A DNA stretch of 33,714 nt. It comes from Pelargonium cotyledonis. Taxonomy: Eukaryota; Streptophyta; Magnoliopsida; Geraniales; Geraniaceae. This document shows, in pieces, positions 1-10,900 of the stretch. The notes beneath the pieces are model-generated. The model saw only the letters and a program-made list of their open reading frames with translations, made no database searches and was not told the origin of the DNA. The stretch's first letter is position 1. Each line of letters opens with the position of its first letter. Location: positions 1 to 33,714 of the forward strand of contig JAYMTA010000243.1 in NCBI GenBank assembly GCA_036897625.1, in the 5' to 3' direction. A program made the translations under genes and the position numbers.

Positions 1-2643
1 GTTCTCGGCATTTGCTTTGGACATCAGGTATTTTTTTTTTTTTCATTTCCATTTAATTTAGTTTTTGTTTACAATTGTCAAAATCTGGGTTTACTGGAAT
101 GACGAAAATGACCTTGTGATTTGGGTTTCTGGAATTCAAAAACATGTGTTACTGTGGCTATTGAAGCCATGAAACTGTGCGTGGTCCATTGTATCAAATA
201 TTGTCTGTGAGTGGTTCATATTTAGCAAGATTTTTGGATTGATCATAGCTTATATTGGAAAAGAATTAGGATTGATATTGGTGCCCGTCACAAGTTTATC
301 ATAGTGAAATGTGGGATTATGGTTATTTTTAGGAGATAAAATTTGGCATTATCAATGATAACTCAGAGCATTTGTAGCAAAAGAAAACTGTTATTTTGAG
401 TAAAATCAGCGTTACAACAGCTGACTTGAGTAAATTTAACTCTTTTTGACCAATTTTTATTCAAGAACAAAATCTTAAATTAGATTTTTTATTTCCTTCT
501 TCTATATAATAGATGGTCTCATCTATAGGAGTAGGACCCAAGCCTAGTTGGAGATGATATGGTGTAGGGCTTTGTGCAGGGGTATTTGTGTATTTTATCC
601 AATCATTGTGTGGAACATGGTGACAATTTTTGATGATTGTGTACACGTTGCATAAATAAAACCATTTGTTCCCAAAGAGTTGGTCTTCTCAACTTGCACA
701 CAATGCTTTCATTCCACTTTAGCATTTGGGTTGACAGTAGGGGGTGGACTCAGATTCAATAAACAAAAACAACTTGTTTGAGATGAAACTCTTTATATAA
801 TATTTTTTACTAAAATTTGAAATACATGTAAATTATATATAGCTTCGTGTATGTATGCAAGTCTATAAGGGGTATTTGTAATTGTTTATAAGCTCATTTC
901 TGTTTCTTTATATTTTTCTTGTTTTCTTACCGATAGATATTTGCAATTCTATGAGCAATTGCATTGAGATCACATGTTTTATACTTTCTTTATCACTAGT
1001 TATGTATTTCTTGTCACACAAAAATATTAATTAGCTTTGGAATCGTGGTCTGTCATTACGCAATCTTGATGCAGTACTGATACACGACAGGCTGAAGACA
1101 CCCCTAATCATCAAATAGTTAAATGCGTGACTCATGAGCAACATTTAATATGAATAATGATTTATTCAATAATTTGAAGTTGACATACTCATTGTGCACT
1201 CTCAGCCTCTAGTTTTTGACTCAGCTTTTGTTTATTGTTTCTCATGTCATCTAGCACATGTTTCTTATTGCTCAATAATGGCAATTGTCCACGAAAATCA
1301 ATATGCAGCTGGATTGTCCTCCAGAATGAGACTTGCTCTTTTGTTGTTCCAATTCCATATATGTAACTTGCATCAATCATATAAATGGATAATGGAACTG
1401 GATCCACTGTATACTTTTAAAAAAATTCACATGGATTTAATGTGGACGGCAGGAATTAGTTGTATGGGTTAGTATTGTGGTTGGCAGATAACAATTGTCA
1501 GCAGATAGGATTGCAGTAGTTGATTTTGTAGATAATAATTGATTTTTGTGTCCCCAATTTTATATTGGTTTGCATGAACACGTTTAACTGAAATCTACTT
1601 TCTTCAATCCTATTGGATGCCGACAAGCTGTCCATTCACTTGATTTGCTTTGCCATTTTCTTTTTGGGTGAAAGCTGATGTTTTTGTAGTGCCCTGAAAG
1701 TTGGAGTTTCACGTCTCCAAAAGCTATGTGTGATGGATTCTGAGTGTAATTTTGTTTGCTTACTCATTTAGTGCAATCAATGTGAAGCGACACAGTCGAT
1801 GCTGACACTGATTTTATTGGGGTTTTAAAGTGGTTTGAAAAGGATTTGATGATTCAGAAAGAGGTTTTGATTCTTTAGTGAAATGGTGAATAGTTGTGTG
1901 ATTTGAAAGTGGTATTTGAAATGAGCAGGTGTTGTGCCGAGCATTGGGAGGAAAGACAGGCAGGAACGGCTCTGGGTGGGATATTGGAATCACCACGGTT
2001 CATTTGTCTACATCATCAAAGCAGTTCTCATCGCTCAAATTGCCTACTATACTTTCTGTGATCGAAGTCCATCGAGATGAGGTAATTTTACCTTCAAAAA
2101 CCTTATCATATCTTTAACGTTCTTTACAAAAGTTAGAAACTTTGAACCATTTGAGTTTGTTACAACAAGGGTGAATGGGGCATGTATTAGAAAGTCTCCT
2201 TAACAAAAAGTCGAACATAACCCTTGTTTTAAGACAAATGGAGTGTATACAAGTTGGATGCGTTGTAACATTTTGTATTACATTAGGTCCGGGAGGTCCC
2301 TTCTGAAGCTGAGGTGATGGCATGGTCGGAGAAGACTGGGATAGAGATGTTTATGTATGGTGATCACATAATGGGGATTCAAGGTCACCCGGAATACACC
2401 AAGGACATTCTTCTAAACATTACTGATCGCCTTCTTGAGCGCAACCTTATTACGGTATCTATATCCACCATTCATTCGATCATATGATACCAAATGAACA
2501 TTTTTCACCCATATCGTAACACGTAAATTGAAAATGTGCAGGAAATTCATATGGAGGAAGCGAAGGCGAGGATAGAGGCAAGTGAGCCAGACGGGGAGGC
2601 ATGGAAGAGGCTGTGCACAAGCTTTCTTAAAGGTGGATTGTGA
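1..2643 (+). CDS. Class I glutamine amidotransferase-like protein, gamma-glutamyl peptidase (GGP) type; 5' partial
   Basis: Four exons are visible: 1-27, 1929-2081, 2287-2454 and 2542-2643 (TGA 2641-2643), all with GT-AG introns and all in frame, giving 149 C-terminal residues. The first exon reads VLGICFGHQ, the nucleophile elbow of class I glutamine amidotransferases with the catalytic Cys. Exon 2 carries GGKTGRN and a GWDIGI segment. Exon 3 carries QGHPEY, the His-x-Glu end of the Cys-His-Glu triad. The plant family is about 250 residues, so roughly 100 N-terminal residues lie left of the window. Known members (Arabidopsis GGP1 and GGP3) are cytosolic enzymes that remove gamma-glutamate from glutathione conjugates in glucosinolate and camalexin synthesis; the substrate here is inferred only from family. 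Intron 1 is about 1.9 kb and holds no gene that I can support. Confidence 0.88.
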
Positions 2644-4164
2644 GAGTGATTTTTAACTTTATTTAGAATAAGCGATTGTCTTTGTCATTAGAATAAAAGA
2701 AGGAACTTTGAAATGTAAATATCATCAATTGGGAGAGAGACAGAGAAAGGTAGAGAGGTAAGAGTTTTTAATTATTTGTTTGTTAAATAGGTAGTGAGAG
2801 TGAGAGAAATACTTTTAAGTTTGTTTAAGTCAGCTTTTTCAGTTGCCATACAATATGTTTGAGACTTGGATAATAAACTTCAGAGTTTTGTAATGTCAAA
2901 CTGAAACTTTGTTTCATTGTTTATTTACTTGTGCAGTTGTGCTGTTTTTAGTGCTTAAAAAACTGGTAGATAATGCACACACAGCATAAGTACTATAAGA
3001 AAAGACAAATATTTAAACAAGATAAAAAAAATGGCATCTAACTGTTCATTTATAGTTTAATTTCTAAATAATTTTGAATTTTATTTGGATTGGCTAAATT
3101 TGTTGTTTTCTTTGGTTTCAAAGGTGAACTACAGGACTAGGGTGGATGGTTTATCTTCCAAATTCAAATGCGAATCGTTCGTGGGTCCAAGAGAATAGGC
3201 AAAGTTCGTAATCAACTAATTGATTATTATCGGAATATGTTTTCGTTAATCTCTTGTATTGTATAATTATAAATGTAATCATGCGTGTTCATTGATTTCA
3301 ATTATGAAAAAAAAAACTAATATAAAAAAGTGAAAGAATGAGAATGAAAATTCTATCATAAGCAGGAACCAAATTGTACATGACTGAAGAAATGAGAATT
3401 GGTATAAACATGGACGGGCTCTAATCAAAATTCACTACTATTCTCATTCTTTATTCTTAAATGAATAGTTCGAATCCAAACACCAAAGAAAGTACAAGAT
3501 CTCAATAATATTTGACCAAATATAATTGGAGAGATTTTTGGTGATGTCCTTGAATTATGGGTTTGAAGGAGTCCTCAAATCCTGTAGTGAGGTTCGAGCA
3601 ATAGAGTTTTTCAGAGAGGTATCAAGTGTTTGAGCGGTGATGCTAAAGAACCATCTCTACAACGGGTAGCTCAATTGTTACCTAATTTTGATGTTATAAT
3701 GAAAACTAAGTAGAGGTAAAAGTAATGAAAAGTGTGGTTAGTGAGCCAGAAAGGAAACCTCACAGCTTCGGCCTAATTGTTATCTTCTACTATCAAAGCA
3801 AGTTGTTCTCAAAGCAAAAGCTAAATATCATACCTAGTGATGATAAAGGAGACGTTAAGGGTAATAATTAAAAGACAAAAAGAAACGAGAGTCAACACTT
3901 AATAAGTTGGTGGAAGAAGAAAACTAAGTTAACATTTTTTCATAGCGGGCTATATATAAATGATCAATTATATCAGAGAAATCAATTCAAAGTCTTAATT
4001 TCTATATGGTAGTAGGAATAGTCGGATAGACACTTAGTAGCAATTATTGAAAACCCAAAGACCGTTGGAACGTCACTTCCACATTATCAAACGGTATAAA
4101 TTGGGTAAATAGGAGTGAAGCTCAATTTGTGACTCCCCTGAAAGGCAATCCAACACCACAACAC
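2644..4164. other. Intergenic region between convergent genes
   Basis: This stretch holds the 3' flank of the GGP-like gene and, from the other side, that of the CHCH gene. No coding sequence was recognised. A candidate polyadenylation signal (aataaa) lies just after position 2690. The segment around 3330-3485 contains an inverted pair (agaatgagaatgaaaatt against attctcattcttta) and ends in tcgaatccaaacacc, which resembles the edge of a small non-autonomous DNA transposon; see the separate entry. The rest, including 3530-4160, shows nothing I can name. Confidence 0.5.
3330..3485. mobile_element. Possible small MITE-like remnant
   Basis: An AT-rich segment has opposed copies of an agaatgagaatgaa / ttcattctcattct-like word near its left end (about 3336) and right end (about 3438-3455), followed by a tttggatt-type border in reverse orientation. 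Such borders are common in plant hAT-like MITEs. I cannot delimit true terminal inverted repeats or a target-site duplication, so this is a weak call. Confidence 0.25.
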
Positions 4165-6051
4165 CTAGAAGCTCATCGTAGCAGAGTTCTTCTTGCACTC
4201 GGACAACATATCCATGTAAAACTGGCACTTGCTGATGTCACTTCCAAAGTTATTCACGCACTACATTGGATCCCAAAGTAAGACAAGTTAGAATAAATTG
4301 TTTGTACACAGTTAGTCACAACTCCCAACTCATAGGAACAGTACGCCCTAAACAAAACACAAATCAATGACTCTAATATAGAGTATTTTACTAAAGATCC
4401 AACAAATGTTCAAGTAATTCCAAATGCAACGAAATGAACTTCAATCTATATTTAGTCCTATTACTATTCTCATAGATAAAAATATCATGCTTGTACTTTG
4501 AACTTCAATCTATATTTAGTCCTATCACCATTCTCATTGGTAATATATCATGCTTGTACTTCTCCTTAGGAGGAGAACTAACATATAAACCCATATTCAT
4601 AAGCTTTCACCTCCAAAATGAAAACAAATTATGGTATAATAGAAAGAAAAGAGGAATGATACATACATCTTGGAAGGCCTTGGAGTGAATGCTGCATGCA
4701 TCAGAGCCACCAAGACTGTTTGTTGCAGGAGCTGGAGCAGAAGCAGCAGCCTCAGAGACAACAGTTTCGTGTTGAATGGTGCGAGGACCCATCACAGCAT
4801 CCACAGCCCGGTGTGCCACAGCGCTTCCAGTGCCAAATGCCATGCCTACAATACAAGAAGAAAGGGGAAATATTTCAGACTTGTAATAAATTACATCCAG
4901 GATAGACCGAAACTAAGCAAGCAACCACATTTTACACACCCCAAATCCTCATGGCAGAAACTAAAGTTATAACAAACCTTGTGCTATGGTTGAACCAATG
5001 CCTCCAAAGATGGATCCACCACCTCCTCCCTGGACAGGTGCTGGAGGAGGAGCATGGTTAACTGCATGTCAAAACACAAATACAAAAGTAGAGGCAGTTA
5101 ATATATATATTATAACCAAATTTCTCGATAAAATATGTATATTAAAAATTTGGTCGGCATACCAGGTTGTGGAGGTGGTGCAGAACGAGCAGCCGGACGC
5201 GGAGCTGGACGAGAGCTTCTTCCTTCAAGAGAGTTAAAGACAATGCAACTGTTATTCTACCCACAAATGACAAAGCTCACAGAACATAGACCACAAATAC
5301 TAGGATACACACAATAATAAAAAGTAGATGAAGCTCAAATTTTTCACAGGTGTCTTTATTCTTCAATCTACAAATCAAACCCTATGTTACAAACACAATT
5401 AAACATACAAGAATAACAAATCTAAACCTGTCCCTAAATACTTTATGTTTCTGAAATCCAGGTCTGAAATTTCCAGCTACACTTAAATTCGCAAGGAGAT
5501 ATGTAGACACTATCCCAAGGAAATAAAGGCACAAACTTGAACTTTACCTTCAACAAGAAATGGGACCTGATCATATAACTACTGACTTATGAGAGGACAC
5601 ATAAAATGTTCATTTGGGAGCTGCAATAATTGAATAAAACTTGCAGACAATGAAACCCTAAATCTTACTGAAAAGCCAAAACTGCCCTAGTTCACTATTT
5701 CTTTTCCAACCAACAAAAATTTGTTCTCCCATCAATCAAAGAATCCCAATTCCATAAGAAGAAAATGGAATCCAAAACCCTAACACACCTCATCTCCTCA
5801 ACTAAAAAAGGTAAATGCATGATAAAAAATACAAATCATTTCTCAGTTTCACAACCATTAATCTTAACGAAAAGCTGCAACCTTTTCCATTTTGCCATAA
5901 CCAAAACGCCCAAATCATTCAAAAATGCCCGTCCTTTTTCCCTATTTTTCTCAGCAACCAAACAAATCTATACCCCAAGCATAATACATCAGAACAATTA
6001 GACGTAAAGGGAGAGATTCGGAAGCTCACCTCCGGAGCTACGTCGAGGCAT
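4165..6051 (-). CDS. CHCH (twin CX9C) domain protein, CHCHD2/CHCHD10-like, 146 aa
   Basis: Five exons on the minus strand: 6030-6051, 5162-5222 (practical end 5163), 4978-5061, 4667-4845 and 4165-4260, joined by GT-AG introns into 441 nt including TAG. The start MPRRSSGG is followed by a Pro/Arg/Ala-rich stretch, a Gly-rich mildly hydrophobic stretch (about residues 40-75), and a C-terminal CHCH fold. The four cysteines at about 106, 116, 127 and 137 form two exact CX9C pairs (SIHSKAFQD and QFYMDMLSE between them). The first pair is split by the last intron. Family knowledge: such proteins are imported into the mitochondrial intermembrane space by MIA40-dependent oxidation. Plant homologues (the Arabidopsis At12CYS pair) respond to mitochondrial dysfunction. 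The role here is inferred. The first intron is about 800 bp and the last holds a 64-bp tandem repeat. Confidence 0.9.
4435..4561. repeat. 64-bp tandem direct repeat (two copies)
   Basis: The words tgaacttcaatctatattta and atcatgcttgtactt each occur twice, with copy 1 starting at 4435 and copy 2 at 4499. The copies differ in a few positions in the middle. The repeat lies in the last intron of the CHCH gene, between exons 4 and 5, and is non-coding. Confidence 0.85.
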
Positions 6052-6144
6052 GGCGGCGTGAGGCGGTGAAAGAGAGAGTCTTGATAGAGAAGGTTCTCGA
6101 GCAACAAAATGTACTAAACTCCACTCGGTTATTCCCAAACCGTG

Positions 6145-6153
6145 TATTTATAG
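6145..6153 (-). promoter_or_regulatory. TATA box of the CHCH gene
   Basis: The minus strand reads CTATAAATA about 95 bases upstream of the ATG at 6051, a usual distance for a plant TATA box with a short 5' leader starting near 6115. Assigned from sequence and spacing only. Confidence 0.55.
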
Positions 6154-6232
6154 TAAATGTGACTTGACTTAAATCGGGCAATTTATTAAAAAGTATGAAG
6201 TTTATCTTTGACTTTAATTTGTGCATGTGATC

Positions 6233-6862
6233 TTATCCACAACCCCGGAAGAAAGATTTGGATACTTTGAAGCCTTCGGGTCGGATGTAAACATCTCTTG
6301 AAATCGAGATGGACACTGTTGACAACCGAACCAACGAGCAAGGGAATATGTTAATCGCCCTGCTCCACATAGAATTGTTGGGGGCTCTCAAGGGATGAGT
6401 CGTGCTCTTGAGGATAATCATGTCATCATTCAATTGAAGGAAAAACTCTAAAGAATCTATGAGAAAATAATGTCTTTTTGGGCGATTAGGGGGCTGATCA
6501 CTCCTACCGTAATCAATACTCAACATGTCTATTCGCACCCACATAGAATGGTTGGGGGCTCTCAAGGGATGAGTCTTACTCTTGAGGATAATCATGTCAT
6601 CATTCAATCGAAGGAAAAACTCCAAAGAATCTATGAGAAAATGATGTCTTTTGGGGCGACTAAGGGGCTGATCACTCCTACCGTAATCAATCCTCAACAT
6701 GTCTATTCGCACGGCTCTAGGTGTCTCGTGAATATAGTTCTCAAACATTTCCGACAATGAGTTGGCCAACACTATTGAATTCGATATGAATTTCAACCAT
6801 AGAATGTATTTGTAGATCAAGTGTGAGGTCGCATGGTACAAGTTCTTCGCATGCACTCCCAC
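6233..6862 (-). pseudogene. Unrecognised minus-strand ORF spanning the 174-bp duplication; probable decayed element
   Basis: An open frame of 209 codons has two internal repeats of about 58 residues, each with a conserved IDMLxIDYGRSDQP block followed by RPKRHxFLIDSLEFFL. I do not recognise the protein family. It has no plausible promoter or splice partner that I could find. With the neighbouring 7016-7357 frame it may be part of one degraded transposon-borne or duplicated gene. It could equally be a chance frame kept open by duplication, so confidence that it is a gene remnant is low. Confidence 0.25.
6366..6713. repeat. 174-bp tandem duplication
   Basis: Copy 1 (6366-6539) and copy 2 (6540-6713) both start cacatagaat and end with ctattcgcac, with roughly 90% identity by eye. 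Because 174 is divisible by three, an open frame runs through both copies on either strand. On the minus strand this yields two repeats of a peptide containing FLIDSLEFFL and LNDDMIILKS. Confidence 0.88.
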
Positions 6863-6959
6863 AGAATTGACTTAGCCTTGGTTCAAGGATCTCTAGGATG
6901 GTATCATCACGTCCTGAAAAACAATTTTATAAATAATTCTTTCAACACTTTACTTCCGA

Positions 6960-7357
6960 AAACTGATTAAGCATCAAACACATCTCTTCCCCATCAAACA
7001 AAACGAGCCTCTTGCCTATAGTTTGCGGGAATACACTGGAAGACCGTCTATGAGTGTGACTTTGTTGCCAATAAAACAGTCACCGCCGCGTTTCAAGGTG
7101 GGGTACTCTTCTCGCTCATTCACAACGAGTTTGCAAGAAAGAGGTCCAAGACTTTGGCAAAATTTATTAATATGCCTCGTGACCACATAACAAAGGACAT
7201 GATTAGCCAAAAACACATGGCAGAAAGACCTGAGAGACATAATGGATAAGATTCTCAAAAGAGGAGAAGAATAGCCACCAACCCTCCTCATGTAAAACCA
7301 TTTGTAAAGGCCCAATGGCTCGGCAGTCAAATTTAATACGCTAACCACCAATGACAA
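6960..7357 (-). pseudogene. Unrecognised minus-strand ORF, possibly transposon-derived and frameshifted
   Basis: The minus strand has 113 open codons beginning MSLVVSVLNL and ending GLPVYSRKL before a TAG at about 7016-7018. Past the stop, another reading continues ARGSFCLMGK, which would fit a single-base or nonsense change. The Trp/Tyr/Arg-rich character (LYKWFYMRRVGGYSS) is loosely reminiscent of plant retroelement gag-region proteins, but I cannot assign a family. Treat as unclassified. Confidence 0.22.
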
Positions 7358-7974
7358 AGAGATGTGTCATTACATTGAAGAAAGAGAATCGTGTTCACGG
7401 GCAAGCCCATGGACAACTATGTTGTGGAGAAACTTTTTTGATAAAAAGGAAATACATCAGTTCAAGACTGATCACATGCAAGATAATCGAAAAAATAGTG
7501 TATAATGGGAGAAAAATGCGAAAACAGCAAGAACACAATCTACCTATTCATGTTTACTACAGATTGGTCATTCAAGTCATGAATTTACTGAATCAAAAGA
7601 CTTGTCGATTAGTTAAATTAGTTTTCTTAACCTCACTCTCAAGTAAAAATTGTAAAATTACAACTGTAGTTTTCTTGATCTCCAAGAAGCGTCAATTCAC
7701 CGCCACATAACGTTCTCTAAAAAGCCTTATTCTGTAGAGTCGTTGGCCAAATTTTGTCACGCTAAATCATTGTTGCTGTAAAATTTTATTCTGCAAAATT
7801 ACCGTATTGCCATCGAGAATTAAAAAAAAAAACCGTACTCTCCGCTCAACGAGACCCCCACCACCGAACCAACACAACAGCGCAGAAACACACACTGCTC
7901 GATCACCAAAACAACCAATCCAAGATCTGTCTCTAAGCTCACAGATCAATTCAAATTTCTCTCCCTAACCTCCC

Positions 7975-7982
7975 AAACCCTA
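7975..7982 (+). promoter_or_regulatory. Telo-box (AAACCCTA) near the DRP3 start
   Basis: AAACCCTA is a known plant promoter/leader element (telo-box), frequent near the start of genes expressed in growing cells. Here it also coincides with a sequence that could act as a 3' splice site: a pyrimidine-rich run with ctaac, then ccctag before GGC at 7984. Which of the two roles applies cannot be decided from the sequence. Confidence 0.4.
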
Positions 7983-7983
7983 G

Positions 7984-10900
7984 GGCCGTCCGGGGGCGGG
8001 GGCGCCTGCATCCCCCCCCCCATCACCCACGGCGCCGCCGCTAGGGCACTCAGTCATCCCCATAGTCAACAAGCTGCAGGACATCTTCGCGCAGCTCGGC
8101 AGCCAGTCCACCATCGAGCTCCCGCAGGTCGCCGTCGTTGGTAGCCAGAGCAGCGGCAAGTCCAGCGTTCTCGAGGCCTTGGTCGGCCGCGACTTCCTCC
8201 CCCGCGGGAACGATATCTGCACTCGCCGCCCTCTTGTTCTTCAGCTCCTGCAGACCAAGCGCAAGCCTGACGGTACCGATGAGGAGTACGGCGAGTTTCT
8301 TCACTTGCCTGGCAAGAAATTTTATGATTTCTCCGATATTCGCAGAGAAATTCAGGTCAGATATTTTTTTGGTCATTTCTGATTCTGTTCATATATTTCT
8401 TGATAGGTCGGACTAGCTGAATATTAAGTTATTTTAGTTTTATTATTATGTGCTGATGAAATTGGAACTTGAGTTCTATGTTGTTTTCTAGAATTGGAAT
8501 TGATAGAAGATTGGAATGAATTACTGCAAGTTTTGAATTTCAAGTTCACTTTTTTTTTTTTGTCTTCAACTCGGTCGTGTAAGCTTGTGTCTACCTAAGT
8601 TCTTTCCTTAGTTTGTGCCTCATTTTAGAGAAATCAATGTTAGCTTTGCTAGTGAAGCATTGTTGAGGGAATTTTAGTTGTAGTCGTGAAAAAAAAATTT
8701 AGAAAATGAACCAATTTTTGGAGTTATGACAGTATCTTCATCTAGAAGATCAGGTATTCTGGGCTTAAGACACTAGAAGATTGTTTTGTAACTTTTATGC
8801 TAAAACAAATATGCCAAGTTCAGTTCTTAGCATTTCAGAAACGTTTATGTGCCAAGCTGTACAATTAGCCTCAATTCTTTTTACTCTGTAAATAATAATT
8901 GTAAATCAATATCAATTATAATCTATGCCAAAATATGGAACAATGTGGAAAATATGAGCTCAAATGTCTAGACTCCCAGACAACCTAGTCGATGAAATGG
9001 AATGGACCCCTAGGCCGTAATAGAAGACAGAAAATGGATATTAGATCAAGTCCAGATGGAGAAGTTCTATTGCCTAAACTTGTAGCATTTTTAATTTTGA
9101 AAATATGCTGTACCAAACAAGGTTTACTTTCTGTGTATTTAGAGTGATTTTTGTTGATCAAAAAAGCTTTTTTCATTGTTTTATGTCGAGTTAGGTTACC
9201 CAGGTTGTGCTCATACTAAAGTTGATTGTATTTGTGTAGCAGTGTTTCTTAACGTTCATACTAACGTAATATAATAGTTCTGGAATGACAGTAATAGTTC
9301 TTCATTGATTTTTTTTAGTTACATTGGGAAGGCCGTATTAATATTTACTTCTATTTTAATTGCAAATAGTCTGAGACAGATAGGGAAGCTGGAGCAAGAA
9401 AAGGTGTCTCAGACAAGCAGATTCGTCTGAAGATTTTTTCACCAAATGTTCTGGATATCACACTGGTTGATCTTCCTGGTATAACAAAGGTTCCAGTTGG
9501 TGACCAGCCTTCTGACATTGAAGCACGAATTAGAACAATGATTATGTCATACATCAAAGTTCCAACCTGTCTCATTCTAGCAGTTACTCCTGCTAATTCA
9601 GATTTAGCAAACTCAGATGCTCTTCAAATAGCAGGAAATGCTGACCCTGATGGTAAATATGTTCTGCTATTGTTAATATTTCATTCTAAGTTTTTATTCC
9701 TTATCTGTTACTAAGGTTTTAATTTGGTTGGCAGGTGTTCGAACCATAGGTGTGATCACAAAGGTACAGTATATCTACCCTTGATTCTTCTTCCATTTTT
9801 ATGTGTTTACAATATTTGCTACATGTTTACATTTCTTATGACGTTTGCCTTATTTGTTCATTCATTTATTTATTTTTATCTATATTTCAGTTGGATATTA
9901 TGGACCGAGGTACTGATGCCCGTAATTTACTCCTTGGAAAAGTAATACCCCTTCGACTTGGTTATGTTGGAGTCGTCAATCGCAGTCAAGAGGTAGTTTT
10001 TCTTTTCATATTCTATAATACTGAAATTCTTTTTATTTGTTGTGGTTGGTTGTGTGCAGTTGCTGTCATGGAAGAAGTATTTTCCTGTTATAGATGTAGG
10101 TGCTTGGTCAATGTTATTTCTCTTATGCTTTCTCCTGTTCACATTCGTATATATGGAAGAATGGATATTACATAGGCAGTGATGCATGATCATTCTCTGT
10201 TGCGTTTTGTACACTCATATTAGGATTTTGACTTCTTTTTTTTATGTTGTTCACACTCTGAATTATTTTTCTCATTTCACTTGTATCCAGCAACTGAAGT
10301 GTTCCTGCTAGTGATTTTGCTAACTTTTCTTCCTATGTGCTAACAACAAATTTGGAGAATCGGCAATGTATCCTTCTGCATTGACATGATGTGTTTTCTG
10401 ACATCAATGTTGTGAATTTGGAAAATTCATCGCATAAACTAAACTGCCCTCCAATTTTAGCTGCACAGATTGCTTGATTGTGGTCAAGTTGTTTTAGATA
10501 GGAAAATACTTGTGCTCAATAGACTTAGTCGAGTAAAAACTGAATTAGGCCATTGGACATATAAGTTGGAAAAAACAATGTTAGTTATTTGAAAGGTCAA
10601 TTTGATACTATAGGACCAGTTTTTGCTGGGCATTCTTCTGATATTTGTTTGCCTAGTGCGCCAGCTTACTAAGTGTTGCCTAACTAAAATTTGGGAGTTT
10701 ATTTTATTTTATTTTATTTTATTTTTATTTTTTTAATATAGTGAAATAAGTCACCTTTATCAGGGCTTTGTTGGTAGAAGGACTAAAATATATTGTGGTA
10801 TGTTTATCGGAGCCACAACGTTCACATAGCTTTCAGGTCGAGAACTACTGCGAGTGTTGCTCTGGATATGAGTTTCATTCTTAAGGCACGTTTCCAGAAA

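Larger units (their letters stand above)
6154..7983. other. Intergenic region between divergent CHCH and DRP3 genes, partly repetitive
   Basis: The first few hundred bases upstream of the CHCH gene run straight into a region with a 174-bp tandem duplication (6366-6713) and long minus-strand open frames that look like decayed coding sequence (6233-6862 and 7016-7357). From about 7380 to 7780 I see nothing distinctive. From about 7830 the strand becomes C-rich and looks like the leader of the DRP3 gene. Confidence 0.5.

Noticed and set aside
1189..1472. Opposed open frames on both strands in GGP intron 1
   Set aside because: AT-rich intron with no splice partner, domain or family similarity.
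6470..6760. Plus-strand 96-codon frame across the 174-bp repeat
   Set aside because: Kept open by the repeat length being divisible by three; no family recognised and no promoter or leader seen. The minus-strand frame is longer, though also uncertain.
8050..8376. Minus-strand open frame of 108 codons, and the 7980-8222 minus frame
   Set aside because: Both are antisense to DRP3 exon 1. High GC there keeps opposite frames open, and neither resembles a known protein.
9724..10175. Plus-strand frames of 73 and 124 codons
   Set aside because: They run through DRP3 exons 3-4 and their introns. The real coding parts are in the exons listed for DRP3.
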